Notes: a model not told the origin generated them from the sequence alone. Shown: positions 18,671-29,033, counted from the stretch's first letter. The stretch: DNA of 64,000 bases from Nostoc sp. HK-01 (GCA_003990705.1 AP018318.1:6113501-6177500), one strand, 5' to 3'. A program made the numbers and translations.

Positions 18671-19963
18671 ATGGCTCCCAATCCCACTATCATGCACGCT
18701 GTGGAACAACTTGGTTATCGAGTTACCATCGGTGATGTGGCGACCCAAGCAGGATTAAATATTGCAGAGGCTGGGCAAGGGTTACTTGCTTTAGCTGCCG
18801 ATGCGGGTGGACATTTACAAGTAGCAGAAACAGGTGATATTGTTTACCTATTTCCGCCCAACTTTAGAGCAATTTTACGTAATAAATATTTCCAGTTACG
18901 TTTGCAAGAATGGTGGCAAAAGGTTTGGGGAATTCTTTTCTACTTAATTCGCATTTCTTTTGGGATATTTTTGGTTCTGTCGATCGCTTTAATTACTATT
19001 AGCATCGTTATTATTATTACTGCTGCTAGTTCCGATCGCGATAACGACAATCGAGGTAGTAGCCGCGGTGGCGGTTTCTTCTTTTTCCCAGATTTATTTT
19101 GGTATTTTAGTCCAAATTACTACGATACTTCCTACCAACAAAGACGACAAACTAGCCGTCAAGGTAGCGAGATGAATTTCTTCGAGGCGGTGTTTTCGTT
19201 TTTGTTTGGTGATGGTAATCCTAATGCCAAATTAGAAGAACGACGTTGGCAAGAAATAGCGACTGTAATTCGCCATCAGCGTGGTGCAGTGGTAGCAGAA
19301 CAAATTGCGCCCTATTTAGATGACCTTGGCCCAGGCTATAAACAAGAGTACGAAGATTATATGCTGCCTGTACTCATAAAATTCAACGGCCAACCAAAGG
19401 TTAGTTCTGAGGGACAAATCGTTTATTATTTTCCAGAATTACAAGTGAAAGCCAGTAATACAGGTCGTCAGTCAGTACCAGTTTACTTAGAAGAATTACC
19501 TTGGCGTTTCAGCCGGGCTGATTCTGGACAAATTATGTTGAGTGCTGGTTTAGGAATGCTCAATTTTGTTGGGGCTTTAGTACTGGGAAATTTGTTAAGA
19601 GATGGCACAGTTGCGGCACAGTTGGGCGGACTGGTCGCTTTTGTTCAAGGCATTTATTGGCTGTTGTTAGCTTACGGTATAGGTTTTTTGGGTGTACCGT
19701 TAGTACGTTATTTTTGGATTCAGTGGCGTAATCAAAAAATTGTGGCACGTAACCGCGATCGCGTGTCTCGCGCCAAATTATTAACCAATCCAGATGCAAA
19801 TTTACAGCAAAAAATTGACTATGCCCAACAATTTGCCACAGAAAATATTATTGAAAACAAAGATTTAGTCTATTCCACAGAAAACGACTTATTAGACCAG
19901 GAAATCAAGAATTCTGCCCAAATTGAGGCTGAATGGCAAAAGCGCCTACAAAGTGGAGAATAA
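18671..19963 (+). CDS. Conserved membrane protein, function unknown
   Basis: 430 residues preceded by a strong ribosome binding site (AGGAGGGGAG at 18657-18666). A winged-helix-like N-terminal part (YRVTIGDVATQAGLNIAEAG, then AETGDIVYLFPPNFR) precedes a transmembrane helix (LSIALITISIVIIITAAS at about 100-117) and a Gly/Arg/aromatic stretch. A second copy of the same motif follows (VSSEGQIVYYFPELQVK at about 240-256), then two or three further helices (LGMLNFVGALVLGNLL and GIYWLLLAYGIGFLGVPL) and a charged tail. The duplicated FPxxF/FPEL motif suggests an internal repeat. The function is unknown; a similar protein is found in plastid-bearing plants as far as I recall, but I would not build on that. 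Confidence 0.75.
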   Translation: MAPNPTIMHAVEQLGYRVTIGDVATQAGLNIAEAGQGLLALAADAGGHLQVAETGDIVYLFPPNFRAILRNKYFQLRLQEWWQKVWGILFYLIRISFGIFLVLSIALITISIVIIITAASSDRDNDNRGSSRGGGFFFFPDLFWYFSPNYYDTSYQQRRQTSRQGSEMNFFEAVFSFLFGDGNPNAKLEERRWQEIATVIRHQRGAVVAEQIAPYLDDLGPGYKQEYEDYMLPVLIKFNGQPKVSSEGQIVYYFPELQVKASNTGRQSVPVYLEELPWRFSRADSGQIMLSAGLGMLNFVGALVLGNLLRDGTVAAQLGGLVAFVQGIYWLLLAYGIGFLGVPLVRYFWIQWRNQKIVARNRDRVSRAKLLTNPDANLQQKIDYAQQFATENIIENKDLVYSTENDLLDQEIKNSAQIEAEWQKRLQSGE

Positions 19964-19968
19964 TTGGT

Positions 19969-20010
19969 GAAGTGTGAAGGATAAATTTCATCTTTCATAC
20001 TTCACACTTC
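19969..20010. terminator. Hairpin between convergent genes
   Basis: GAAGTGTGAAG (19969-19979) pairs with CTTCACACTTC (20000-20010), positioned between the stop of the membrane protein and the stop of the SpoIID-like gene. Confidence 0.6.
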
Positions 20011-20021
20011 ATACTTTGTTA

Positions 20022-21167
20022 TTACTTCGCTTTAATCGGCGTAAGAGCTACACCTTGATAATAATGACCCAAAATTTGCAGGTGGTTGATGCCGCGTCGA
20101 GCTAGGTTGTATGCGCCCCATTGACTCATTCCTAACCCATGACCAAAACCTAAGCCTTGCAGCACAAAACTCCCATCTGCACTTTTACTCACATTAAAAC
20201 GGGTACTTTTTAGTTTGAGTGCGGTACGTACCTCCTCACCTTGTAGAACTTTTGTACCTTTGTCTCCCACAATTTTTAAAGCTTTGACGCTGCGAAAAGG
20301 TGAATACTTTTCGGGAATTATTTCCTTGACATTGCCTACACCAGAAATTCTGGCACTAATTTCCGCAGGAGAGAAGGTTTTCACCCAATTACACTCGCTG
20401 ACATTTTGATCATAATCTTGAACAGCCCGCAGGTAAGGCAAAGTATTTCCCCAGACATCTTCCACATTTTCCGTATGTCCACCGGAACAAGCATGGAAAA
20501 CAGAGAGAATAATTTTGTTGTTATAAGTAAGTACCTGCCCAGTCGTACCATCCACCGCCGCATAAGTAGAAGGAGATTCACTCATAACTCCTTTATAAAT
20601 TTGCCAGCGATCAGGGCTATCACCTAAATCGTAAATGGGATTATTGCGTTGTTTTTCCCGTTCGTAGAGAGCGTAAGTACGAGCTGCGATCGCTTGGGCT
20701 TTGAGAGCTTCCTGTGGCCAACTAGTATCCATTTCGCCACCCAGGACACTGTAGAGGTACTCTTCGGCATCAACCCAGTTAACCGCAGTTAAGCCTTTTT
20801 CTGTAGGGACAACTAAAGTTCTACCTCGATACCAGCGATCGCCAATATAAACAAATCCTTTACCTGTTGGTTCAATCCAAAATAAACCAGACTGCCACTT
20901 ATCTAACGCAATTCCTCCAGAAATTGCTTGAGCATAATAGGCGCTCATAGCAGGTAATTGCCCTAGGGTGCGTCCGGTACTATCCTTAACCAAAGCAGAT
21001 GTAGAACTCCCGACTTTTACTTGATTAACTCCCCTCTCAATGGCCACGCGTAAAATTACCGATGCTTGAGCAGGAGCAACCAAAGCAATCCACAAGAGGA
21101 TACCCATCCACCAATGCCGGAATTTAACCTGAGAAAATAAAGAGCCTAAAAACAGTTGGAATTTCAT
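20022..21167 (-). CDS. SpoIID/LytB domain protein (peptidoglycan lytic family)
   Basis: About 381 residues from ATG at 21167; three more codons upstream are possible. A signal peptide or anchor is followed by an APAQAS cleavage-type site (residues about 20-40). The SpoIID domain is clear: LTAVNWVDAEEYLYSVLGGEM, WPQEALKAQAIAARTYALYE (family signature with the catalytic Glu region), VFHACSGGHTENVEDVWG and the C-terminal GLGFGHGLGMSQWGAYNLA. SpoIID-family enzymes cleave glycan strands stripped of stem peptides; in non-sporulating cyanobacteria they probably act in cell wall remodelling. It lies downstream of the second tyrosine kinase gene in the same direction, with a hairpin between them. Confidence 0.9.
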   Translation of the reverse strand: MKFQLFLGSLFSQVKFRHWWMGILLWIALVAPAQASVILRVAIERGVNQVKVGSSTSALVKDSTGRTLGQLPAMSAYYAQAISGGIALDKWQSGLFWIEPTGKGFVYIGDRWYRGRTLVVPTEKGLTAVNWVDAEEYLYSVLGGEMDTSWPQEALKAQAIAARTYALYEREKQRNNPIYDLGDSPDRWQIYKGVMSESPSTYAAVDGTTGQVLTYNNKIILSVFHACSGGHTENVEDVWGNTLPYLRAVQDYDQNVSECNWVKTFSPAEISARISGVGNVKEIIPEKYSPFRSVKALKIVGDKGTKVLQGEEVRTALKLKSTRFNVSKSADGSFVLQGLGFGHGLGMSQWGAYNLARRGINHLQILGHYYQGVALTPIKAK

Positions 21168-21248
21168 GCTGATCATCTAATCACACTAGTATCTGCTTGA
21201 TGCTTGGGACTATGGCATCTACCACTCAAGATGAGACAGTTCTCCAAC

Positions 21249-21270
21249 ATAGGAGGTTGCCGCCTCCTAT
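21249..21270. terminator. Hairpin between the second kinase gene and the SpoIID-like gene
   Basis: ATAGGAGG (21249-21256) pairs with CCTCCTAT (21263-21270). There is no T tract on the leftward strand, so it may be a repeat rather than a terminator. Confidence 0.35.
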
Positions 21271-21383
21271 CAATTATGCACTGTATTTTTTGGAGAGATG
21301 AGAAAAAGTGGCACAGAAAAATGCAGAAATAGGAGATAGGAAACAGAAGAAATATAAATGATAACTATGGGATATTGACAAAA

Positions 21384-23561
21384 TTAAACCTGTTGATGGC
21401 TTCTTACGCCATTAGCGATAATACCAATTAAATTTAACTGACTCAAAATTTCTTGCGCTTGCATTAAATCAGTTTGGGTAAGTTGACCCATACGCCCTAC
21501 CATGACAACTTCATGGCAATATCCAGCTAAAATTCTGGCATCGGCTGTACCTAAAATTGGCGGAGCATCAACTAGCACTAAATCATAAGTTTGCTCAAAC
21601 CGTTTAATCAGTTCTTTCATTCGCTGAGAACTGAGTAATCTAATAGTATCTTCTGGTTTAGGCCCAGCAGTTAAAACATCAATTAATGGATGAACAGGTT
21701 GAATGTAATTATGAATTTGGTTGCTTGTTTCATCTAGCAATAATAGAGATAAACCCCAATCATTTGATAATTGCAGAATTTTATGTAGGTTAGGATACCG
21801 AAAGTTAGCATCAATTAGCAGAATGCGTCTGTGCATTCTAGCCGCACTAGCCGCCAGTCCCAATAACAAAGTAGTCTTACCTTCTCCAGATAAAGCTGAA
21901 GTAAACATCAAAGATTTGGAATGTAAAGAATACTTGGATATCTGAAGGTTTTGGTAAAGGATATCTAACGTTTCATGGCATGGCAACCAACTATCAGTTT
22001 CTCCAAAATCATAGTTTATATTACGTTGTTTATTTCCCGAAATATTTGGTAACCATTTCTTCAATCCTCTTGGCGCTAATTTGGGAACAGACCCCAATAA
22101 GCGTAAATTTGTTGACTGTTGTAATTCTTTTGTTGAGTAAATAGTCCGGGTAAACATTCCCCAGCTTAAGGCTACGGCAATACCTAAAATAGGACTAACT
22201 AGTAGACCTCCTAACAACAGTGATAATCTGTTAATTCCGATGAGTTTGCCTAAACTTGGTTCTTCTAACACCTGCCATTCCCACCCTCCTTGGGCAATTT
22301 TTAAACCCAAAGATTGTTGTGCTTGAAGCAGTTGCTCAAGTTGTTTGCGTTTAGCTTTCGCCTCTGGTAATAAACGGTTATATTGCGCTATTAAGCTGGG
22401 ATATTTACTAAATTCAAATCTTAGCCTTTGTTCTGTTTCAGCCAAACTCTTTTCGTTGGCGACTAGTCCTAAAGCTGTGGTTTGGACTTGAAATAATTCT
22501 TGTAATAGTCTAGGGTCAACTCCTTCGGTCTGTTCTAGATGAGCATTAGGTTGTTTGATGTCTCCTAATAATTGATTGGCCTCTCTTTTTAAGAGCCACA
22601 ACTGATTCTGACGTTGTTCTTTTAGTTGTTGGATTATGGGAGACTCATCCGTATAGCGCTTCTGCTCTGTTGCTAAAGTTAGTTCAGTCTTTTTAAAATC
22701 ATTTAATAGTGTTTGGTAGCTACTTGATTGACTTAAATATGAATTTATTCTGGCTTTATGGGCTGAAGTAGCGACTTCTTGTTGTAAGTTATTGTAGCGA
22801 GCTTGTACATCTTGCATCTGGGCGCGAGTGATTTGTAACTGCTGTTGCACCTCAGCTAAAGATTCAATCAAAATTTTGGTTTGTATTTCTGGATCAAGCA
22901 GATTATGTTTACGACGAAAATATTCTAAGTTTTTTTCTGCTTGATTGACCTCTTTTTTCAGTTGAGGAATGCGAGCATTAATAAAAGCTAGACCTTTATT
23001 TAAACGTTCTTTTTGCTGTTGAATATTATAGTTTTGATAAACTTGTTGTAGTGCTTGCAGCACTTTTTTTGTTTTAACTGGATCGCCATCAATGAAAGAA
23101 ATTTCTAATATTTGTGAAGGGACATTATTAGTTATAATTTTCTCGTCTAACTTGGCTACTGTAAGTTTAGCTTGTTTACCGTTAATGTCTTCTATTGTAA
23201 TATCAGGATAATCAGATCGTAGTAAAGATACAGCTTGTTCAATGAGTTGGGGACTCAAAACTCTGTTTATCTGCGCTGTGTAATCTAAAACTGGTGGATT
23301 CAAGTTTAAAATTTCGCTATCAGTTCCATTCACAATATCACTTGTTGTAACTCCTGGTTGTGGATAAGAACTCATCAGCAATTGCATAGAACTTTGGTAA
23401 TGAGATTTTGTATTCACAGCAATTAAGCCAACAACTGACATTACTGCACAAGACACACCTAGCACTAAAAAGCGTCGGCGACGCAAAATAGCAGATACAT
23501 TTTTAATGTTAACTTTGTGAGTTGGCAAGTTGATCATGATTTGCTGTTGATTAAAAATCAT
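21384..23561 (-). CDS. Wzc/GumC-type polysaccharide co-polymerase, second copy, lacking a tyrosine tail
   Basis: 725 residues with the same architecture as the protein at 15.7 kb. The N-terminal helix is FLVLGVSCAVMSVVGLIAV. A long coiled coil (about 190-400) precedes a second helix (LSLLLGGLLVSPILGIAVAL). The nucleotide-binding domain shows Walker A TSALSGEGKTT, Walker A' ILLIDANFRYPNLHK and Walker B LVLVDAPPILG. Unlike the first copy it stops right after the ATPase fold (NLIGIIANGVRSHQQV) and has no terminal tyrosine cluster, so autophosphorylation in trans on such a tail is not possible. It may act as ATPase partner or in a different polysaccharide pathway. An alternative start eight codons in (MINLPTHKVN) exists. 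Confidence 0.88.
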   Translation of the reverse strand: MIFNQQQIMINLPTHKVNIKNVSAILRRRRFLVLGVSCAVMSVVGLIAVNTKSHYQSSMQLLMSSYPQPGVTTSDIVNGTDSEILNLNPPVLDYTAQINRVLSPQLIEQAVSLLRSDYPDITIEDINGKQAKLTVAKLDEKIITNNVPSQILEISFIDGDPVKTKKVLQALQQVYQNYNIQQQKERLNKGLAFINARIPQLKKEVNQAEKNLEYFRRKHNLLDPEIQTKILIESLAEVQQQLQITRAQMQDVQARYNNLQQEVATSAHKARINSYLSQSSSYQTLLNDFKKTELTLATEQKRYTDESPIIQQLKEQRQNQLWLLKREANQLLGDIKQPNAHLEQTEGVDPRLLQELFQVQTTALGLVANEKSLAETEQRLRFEFSKYPSLIAQYNRLLPEAKAKRKQLEQLLQAQQSLGLKIAQGGWEWQVLEEPSLGKLIGINRLSLLLGGLLVSPILGIAVALSWGMFTRTIYSTKELQQSTNLRLLGSVPKLAPRGLKKWLPNISGNKQRNINYDFGETDSWLPCHETLDILYQNLQISKYSLHSKSLMFTSALSGEGKTTLLLGLAASAARMHRRILLIDANFRYPNLHKILQLSNDWGLSLLLLDETSNQIHNYIQPVHPLIDVLTAGPKPEDTIRLLSSQRMKELIKRFEQTYDLVLVDAPPILGTADARILAGYCHEVVMVGRMGQLTQTDLMQAQEILSQLNLIGIIANGVRSHQQV

Positions 23562-24405
23562 TTTAGCCTCTATGAAATTTTTAATTAGTTAAACAATTCA
23601 CTAGAATTAAATCCAGGAATATTTTTAGCAATTACAAAACTTATTTGAGAAATTTCATAAATCGACCAAATATAATCCAGTATATTTTTTCATACCTTTT
23701 AACTATTAAGTGTCCAATTAACTTGAATCCTTATAAGTTAATTAGTTCAATAAAAATATTTTTTGAGCGTAAATAATTCGAGATAAATAGTCAATGCTAT
23801 TGAAAAATCTTTATTAGATTCTAATTATGGAAATTTTGTGATAGATGAGTTCATTTAAATAACAACATACTGAGAGTTATAAATAATGCTAGTATTTTAC
23901 GGATAAAATATATTGCTTGAGGTTTTGCTAAAAATAAGTAAATAAAAATACTTGAATATATTTTTTAAAAAAATGTAGCGGAAACTACATCACAATTCAA
24001 ACCTTAGCATAATAAGCCAAACACAGTAAGTTTTCCCTAATGAAAGGTGGTTTATTCTACGTAAATTGACGAAAATATAAGCCATTAAATGTTAAAAACA
24101 ATAGCATTATTAATAATTATAAAAATATAAATATCTGTATATAAAAAATATAGTTGTCTTCTTAAAAAATCTGACTAGTTAATAACCGCAGATGATATTT
24201 TTACTAACGCTGAGTAAAGACAATAACTTTTTAGCAGTTGTGGCGATTGAGTTAAGTGAAAAATTTATAAACTTACGAGATTCTTCCTGGTAAACGCTGA
24301 GGTAGTTTGTATGAACACAATTTGCCTCAATAGGACTAATGAATTTTTAGTATTAATTACTAGGGTTAAATAGGCGTGTACTGAGTTATTCACAATTAGA
24401 TACTC
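23562..24405. other. Very AT-rich 840-bp intergenic region
   Basis: No open frame of substance and no tRNA. The AT content is visibly higher than elsewhere, with many A and T runs. It separates two leftward genes and should contain the promoter of the second Wzc-like gene. Confidence 0.6.
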
Positions 24406-24852
24406 TTAAATAGATGGAAAAGGCTTAACCCAACCAACTTGAATAGCTTGATTAAGAGCGATCGCAGCTACAATAAACCACAGCACGCTTTCACTAGCCA
24501 ACACAGCACCAGCTAAACTCCAGTCAAATTCTATCTGCGCTAACCCCCGCACCAAACCAAAAGCCATAACCCCACCAGCTTTCAGTTGAAGATTTTGATC
24601 TTGGCGGATGATATAGCGGTAAGTAACACCAAATAATAAACCAGAGAAACTGGCGATCGCCCAACTGACGAATAAGTACCAATGCAGTGTGACTTGCAAA
24701 CTTGTGAGAATGTCAAAATACCTAGCCAATACTAGAGCGTTGAATAAATTAGTTATCAACCAAGTAACACTCAGCGAAAAAACTCCAATCATCCCAGCCT
24801 TGAGGGATTCTAACCGTTCTGCCATCAATTGCGTATCCAACATTCTGTTCAT
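24406..24852 (-). CDS. Small integral membrane protein, function unknown
   Basis: About 148 residues from ATG at 24852 (MNRMLDTQLMAERLES); the next ATG at 24843 is also possible. Four hydrophobic helices are visible: MIGVFSLSVTWLITNLFNAL, LHWYLFVSWAIASFSGLLFG, LKAGGVMAFGLVRGLAQ and LASESVLWFIVAAIAL. No motif gives a function. The open frame extends further upstream but there it is antisense to petN, so the longer version is rejected. The gene is divergent from petN with a spacer of 127 bases. Confidence 0.75.
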   Translation of the reverse strand: MNRMLDTQLMAERLESLKAGMIGVFSLSVTWLITNLFNALVLARYFDILTSLQVTLHWYLFVSWAIASFSGLLFGVTYRYIIRQDQNLQLKAGGVMAFGLVRGLAQIEFDWSLAGAVLASESVLWFIVAAIALNQAIQVGWVKPFPSI

Positions 24853-24979
24853 TTGAAAAATGGAGAGTAAGGGATAAGGAGTAGAAACAATCAGATTCAG
24901 ACTTCCGACTTTCCAGTGTCCAGTTCCAGGTATGATAAATATTAGAGACCTTTTGTAATTATTTGCAAAATTTAGAACT

Positions 24980-25069
24980 ATGGGAATTTTGACATTGGGT
25001 TGGGTATCACTGTTAGTTGTGTTCACCTGGTCGATCGCAATGGTAGTTTGGGGACGCAACGGACTGTAG
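24980..25069 (+). CDS. petN: Cytochrome b6-f complex subunit PetN (subunit VIII)
   Basis: A 29-residue single-helix subunit of the cytochrome b6f complex in the thylakoid membrane, needed for complex assembly and stability. ATG at 24980 opens [20 protein letters not shown], then MVVWGRNGL and a stop. This is the PetN sequence almost residue for residue; most homologues have Asp or Glu at position 2 where this has Gly. A 53-codon frame follows after 7 bases, probably in the same transcript. Confidence 0.96.
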   Translation: MGILTLGWVSLLVVFTWSIAMVVWGRNGL

Positions 25070-25076
25070 AGGTATC

Positions 25077-25238
25077 GTGGAAAGTCCATTTCTGAGTATC
25101 CTGGCATTACTAGCCTTCGTGCTGTTAATCGCAGTTACTGGTGGCGTTGGCTACTTAACATTGTCCGAATGGCGCGATCGCCGTCTTCGAGAAGCCGAAA
25201 AACGCGAACAGCGACGTACATCTCCCAAAAAGCGATAA
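25077..25238 (+). CDS. 53-residue single-helix membrane protein downstream of petN
   Basis: GTG at 25077, seven bases after the petN stop, is preceded by a good ribosome binding site (AGAGG). The frame reads V(M)ESPFLSILALLAFVLLIAV then TGGVGYLTLSEWRDRRLRE and ends with a Lys/Arg-rich tail (EKREQRRTSPKKR). One hydrophobic helix (residues about 4-28) and a strongly basic cytoplasmic C terminus are predicted. Close coupling to petN suggests a thylakoid role, but I do not recognise a characterised family. Confidence 0.75.
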   Translation: MESPFLSILALLAFVLLIAVTGGVGYLTLSEWRDRRLREAEKREQRRTSPKKR

Positions 25239-25844
25239 TGCGATCGCAGTTGAATGATTTTTTTGCAGGAATGCGATATTAGCGATCGCATTCCTGTATT
25301 GTTTGCAGTTGCCAAACATCAAAACAGAAATTACTGTAAATATAATTTTTTTGTTTTGATTGATCACATTACTCATTAATTAATTGTTTAGATTGACATA
25401 AAAACTAGTAATTCATAGATTTGCAGAATTAAAATTAATTATAAATAAACTTATGTAACAGACTCCGGGTTGATTACTAAAATTATTTGTGTAGTCACAG
25501 AACAGAAAACACTTCTACCAGCTTCCTTCGACAAGCTCAAGGTGGCGCAGGACATCGAAATCAATAGGAAACAAGAAAAAATTAGGTAAAAATGTAGTAT
25601 TTTTTTCAAAAATTAAAGATGAGTCCTATATGTAAATTAGATGTAAAGAACATTATTTTGTTGATTACTCTAGATTTAACGATGAAAGCGAATACTAAAA
25701 CCTTGAACATTACTGAGTAATTTTTAATTTACGTAAAGTCTAATTAATTAATTTAGCTACATATCAAATCTTCTAGTGTTATCTTTCCTACGAATTAGGG
25801 AATTCTACAATAGAAGACTTTCAATATTTAAAGTCCTACCAGGA
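25239..25844. other. Intergenic region before the GAF histidine kinase
   Basis: About 600 bp, AT-rich. It contains a HIP1-rich hairpin just after the 53-residue gene (GCGATCGCA at 25240 and its partner near 25282), which could serve as terminator. A repeat-like phrase (CTTCCTTCGACAAGCTCAAG, about 25521-25540) is also present. No gene seen. Confidence 0.5.
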
Positions 25845-28800
25845 ATGGAAAACTCTTCTACCATAAAACCGAATTCAAAACAACCAGAATATCAATCAGA
25901 TAATTCATCCTCCCTGTATCAGAGTGAGAAACAAAAAGCCTTGTCTGGAGTAATTTCTCGGATTCGAGAAACTTTAGATATAGATACTATCTTTAAAATT
26001 ACAGTTACAGAAGTCCGACAGTTACTAAAAACTGATCGCGTGGGGGTGTTCCGTTTTTATCCTGAGTTGGGATGGGAAGGAGAATTTATCTATGAAGATG
26101 TAGGCTCAGAATGGGTTTCGGCCTTAACTGCCAAACTAAAAGATCACTGCTTTGCTAAGGAATTTGCCGGGCTATACCAAGAAGGCAGAATTCATGCAAT
26201 GGCTGACATATATCAAGCTGGTGTCAGCGATTGCCACGTCCAAATCTTAGAAAGATTTCAAGTACGTGCTAACATAGCAGCCTCCTTAATGAAAGGAAAA
26301 GACTTATGGGGATTGTTATGTATTCATCAATGTAATGACTCTCGGCAATGGGAAGAGTCCGAAATTGAGTTTGTGCAACTTATCGCCGCACACTTAGGAG
26401 TTGCTCTACAACAAGCCGATTACCTTGAACAAGTCAAAATCCAATCGACACAACTAGCACAAGCGCAAGCCATAGCAAAAGCCGCTGAATGGCAGAGAAT
26501 TATAGCTATCACCGTCGAGAAAATTCGCCAGTCTCTAGATATAGAAAGTATTTTCCGCACCAGCACAGCAGAAATCCGACAGTTGCTAAATGCCGATCGC
26601 GTCGCTATTTATCGCTTTAATACTGACTGGAGTGGCGAATTTATCTTTGAATCGGTCGCAGATGGTTGGATTTCCCTAATCGATGAACAGTCAACGCAAC
26701 CACAATTAAAAGAAAATGTTAGCGAGTGTAGCGTTAAAGACTTGGCGGAAACTCCCATCATGGATACTTATTTACAAGATACCCAGGGTGGTACCTTTAC
26801 CAAGAGCGAAGTATACCGTATTTGTTATGACATCTATGATTATGGTTTTACAGACTGCTACGTCAAACTTTTAGAAAGCTATCAAGCCAGAGCTTACGTT
26901 ATCATTGCCATTTACCACGGTCAAAAGCTCTGGGGTTTATTGGCAGTTTACCAAAACTCTGGCCGCCGCGATTGGCAAGAAGACGAAGTTTACTTACTTA
27001 CTCAAGTTAGCACTCAACTAGGTGTAGCCTTACAACAAGCAGAATTTTTACAGCAAATGCAGCTACAAGCAGCAGAAATTAGTAAAGCTGCTGAACGCCA
27101 AAGAGCGCTGGCAAATACTGTCGAAAAAATTCGCCAATCCCTAGATATTGACGCTATTTTTAAAACCACTACTCAAGAAGTGAGAAGACTTTTGGATGTG
27201 GAACGAGTAGCAATTTATCGCTTTTACCCTGACTGGAGTGGTGAATTTGTTGCCGATTCCATTGTTGATGGTTGGAATCCCAGCGTCAAACCCCAGCCTG
27301 TTACAGAACGCGTATTGCTCAAAGAAACACAAGCTGGCAAATATCCCCGTCATGAAGTGTTTGTGCCAATTTCTCAAGGTGAAAAGTTATGGGGCTTATT
27401 AGTCGCTTATAAAAACTCCCAGCCCCGTTATTGGCAAGATGAAGAAATCAACTTACTAGCGCAAGTAGGCATACAGCTAGGAGTAGCATTACAGCAAGCA
27501 GAAGCATTAAAACAAGTGCAGTTGCAAGCTGAACAATTAGCAAAAGCCGCCGAACGAGAACGCAAAGCCGCCGAACGAGAAAAGGCGTTAGCTGTAACAG
27601 TCGAAAAAATCCGCCAATCTCTTGACTTGAACACAATTTTTGTCACCAGTACTCAAGAAGTTCAGCGGTTGTTAGAAGTAGATCAGGTGACAATCTATCG
27701 TTTTCGTTCCGATTGGAGTGGGGAATTTGTTGCTGAGTCAGCAGCCCCAGGTTGGGTATCAGTACGCAAACTTTTGAATGTGATTGCTAATGAATACTTA
27801 CAACAAACCCAAGGAGGAGACTTTGCTAAAGGGCATACTCTTGTAGTTAGAGATATTTATAGCAATCAAGATGCTCATAAATATATATCTTTGAGTCAGT
27901 TGATGGAAGCGCGATCATATATGATTGTGCCGATTTTTCAGGGTGATAAACTTTGGGGATTACTAGCTGCGTATCACAACACCGCAGCCCGTAATTGGCA
28001 AGAAGATGAAGTGGATTTATTGGTGCAAATTGGGAATCAATTAGGGGTAGGACTTCAGCAAGCAGAATTACTCGAACAAACTCAAAGACAAAAAGAAGAA
28101 ATAACGCAAACTCTCAAAGAATTGCAGCAAACTCAAAGTCAGTTAATTCAAAGCGAGAAAATGGCTGGGTTAGGGCAGTTAGTTGCAGGTATAGCTCATG
28201 AAATTAACAATCCAATTAGTTTTATTTTTGGGAATATTACTTATTTGAATGACTATACTGAAGATTTGCTGACATTACTGCGAATGTATCAGAAATCTTA
28301 TCCCAGAGCTAAAGCAGAAATTCGAGAATTTTCTGAAAAAATAGATGTAGATTTTATTGCTAATGATTTACCTAAGATGCTCACTTCGATGACGATGGGA
28401 GCAGATCGAATTTCGCAATTAGTTTTGTCTTTACGCACCTTTGCCCGACTGGATGAAGCAGAAAAGAAACCTGTTGATCTGCATGAAGGGATTGAAAGTA
28501 CTTTATTAATTTTGCAACATCGCTTGCAAGGAAATGATAATTCTCCTGTTATTGAAGTGATTAAGGAATATAGTGAATTACCTCATGTAATCTGCTATGC
28601 AGCCCAGATGAATCAGGTGTTTATGAATATTCTCAATAATGCGATTGATGCTCTAGAAGACTCTGTGGTTGCAGGTAAAATCACTGACCAACCAAAAATT
28701 TGGATTCAGACAAGAGTGACAGCAGAGAGTATTATTCAAATTAAGATTGCTGATAATGGTTGTGGCATTCCTAATAATCTGCGATCGCGTATTTTTGAAC

Positions 28801-28949
28801 CATTTTTTACCACTAAACAACCTGGACAAGGTACTGGTTTAGGTTTATCGATCAGCTACCAAATTGTTGTAGACAAACATGGTGGTCAACTCAAGTGTGT
28901 TTCTCAGCCTGGAAAGGGTTGTGAGATGTGGATAGAAATTCCTATGTAG
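25845..28949 (+). CDS. Four-GAF sensor histidine kinase with cyanobacteriochrome-like GAF domains
   Basis: About 1034 residues, numbered from ATG 25845; a GTG start at 25776 would add 23. Four successive GAF domains lie at about 40-195, 225-400, 430-560 and 595-745, joined by similar helices ([13 protein letters not shown]). GAF1 has the phytochrome/cyanobacteriochrome-type bilin site [18 protein letters not shown] (Cys130-His131). GAF2 has [18 protein letters not shown] (Cys338 followed by Tyr). GAF3 lacks about 40 residues including this segment, and GAF4 has no Cys there ([17 protein letters not shown]). The kinase part has the H box [19 protein letters not shown] (His785), N box [15 protein letters not shown]1 IADNGCGIP and G2 GTGLGLSIS. 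There is no membrane helix, so the protein is cytoplasmic, and no response regulator gene is adjacent. A light-sensing role is inference. Confidence 0.9.
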   Translation: MENSSTIKPNSKQPEYQSDNSSSLYQSEKQKALSGVISRIRETLDIDTIFKITVTEVRQLLKTDRVGVFRFYPELGWEGEFIYEDVGSEWVSALTAKLKDHCFAKEFAGLYQEGRIHAMADIYQAGVSDCHVQILERFQVRANIAASLMKGKDLWGLLCIHQCNDSRQWEESEIEFVQLIAAHLGVALQQADYLEQVKIQSTQLAQAQAIAKAAEWQRIIAITVEKIRQSLDIESIFRTSTAEIRQLLNADRVAIYRFNTDWSGEFIFESVADGWISLIDEQSTQPQLKENVSECSVKDLAETPIMDTYLQDTQGGTFTKSEVYRICYDIYDYGFTDCYVKLLESYQARAYVIIAIYHGQKLWGLLAVYQNSGRRDWQEDEVYLLTQVSTQLGVALQQAEFLQQMQLQAAEISKAAERQRALANTVEKIRQSLDIDAIFKTTTQEVRRLLDVERVAIYRFYPDWSGEFVADSIVDGWNPSVKPQPVTERVLLKETQAGKYPRHEVFVPISQGEKLWGLLVAYKNSQPRYWQDEEINLLAQVGIQLGVALQQAEALKQVQLQAEQLAKAAERERKAAEREKALAVTVEKIRQSLDLNTIFVTSTQEVQRLLEVDQVTIYRFRSDWSGEFVAESAAPGWVSVRKLLNVIANEYLQQTQGGDFAKGHTLVVRDIYSNQDAHKYISLSQLMEARSYMIVPIFQGDKLWGLLAAYHNTAARNWQEDEVDLLVQIGNQLGVGLQQAELLEQTQRQKEEITQTLKELQQTQSQLIQSEKMAGLGQLVAGIAHEINNPISFIFGNITYLNDYTEDLLTLLRMYQKSYPRAKAEIREFSEKIDVDFIANDLPKMLTSMTMGADRISQLVLSLRTFARLDEAEKKPVDLHEGIESTLLILQHRLQGNDNSPVIEVIKEYSELPHVICYAAQMNQVFMNILNNAIDALEDSVVAGKITDQPKIWIQTRVTAESIIQIKIADNGCGIPNNLRSRIFEPFFTTKQPGQGTGLGLSISYQIVVDKHGGQLKCVSQPGKGCEMWIEIPM

Positions 28950-28998
28950 TTTGTAGTTCTGAATTAAGAGATGTAGCGACGGTTAGCTGTATAGATAG

Positions 28999-29033
28999 CG
29001 AAACCCAACATGATTTATAATTTGTTGGGTTTC
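28999..29033. terminator. Bidirectional hairpin between the kinase and the secreted protein gene
   Basis: GAAACCCAACA (29000-29010) pairs perfectly with TGTTGGGTTTC (29023-29033), between two convergent genes. Confidence 0.7.

Noticed and set aside
24853..25107. N-terminal extension of the small membrane protein gene at 24406
   Set aside because: This part is antisense to petN and to the following 53-codon gene; the hydrophobic protein starts naturally at 24852.
25155..25376. 73-codon leftward frame
   Set aside because: Antisense to the 53-residue protein gene and without features of its own.
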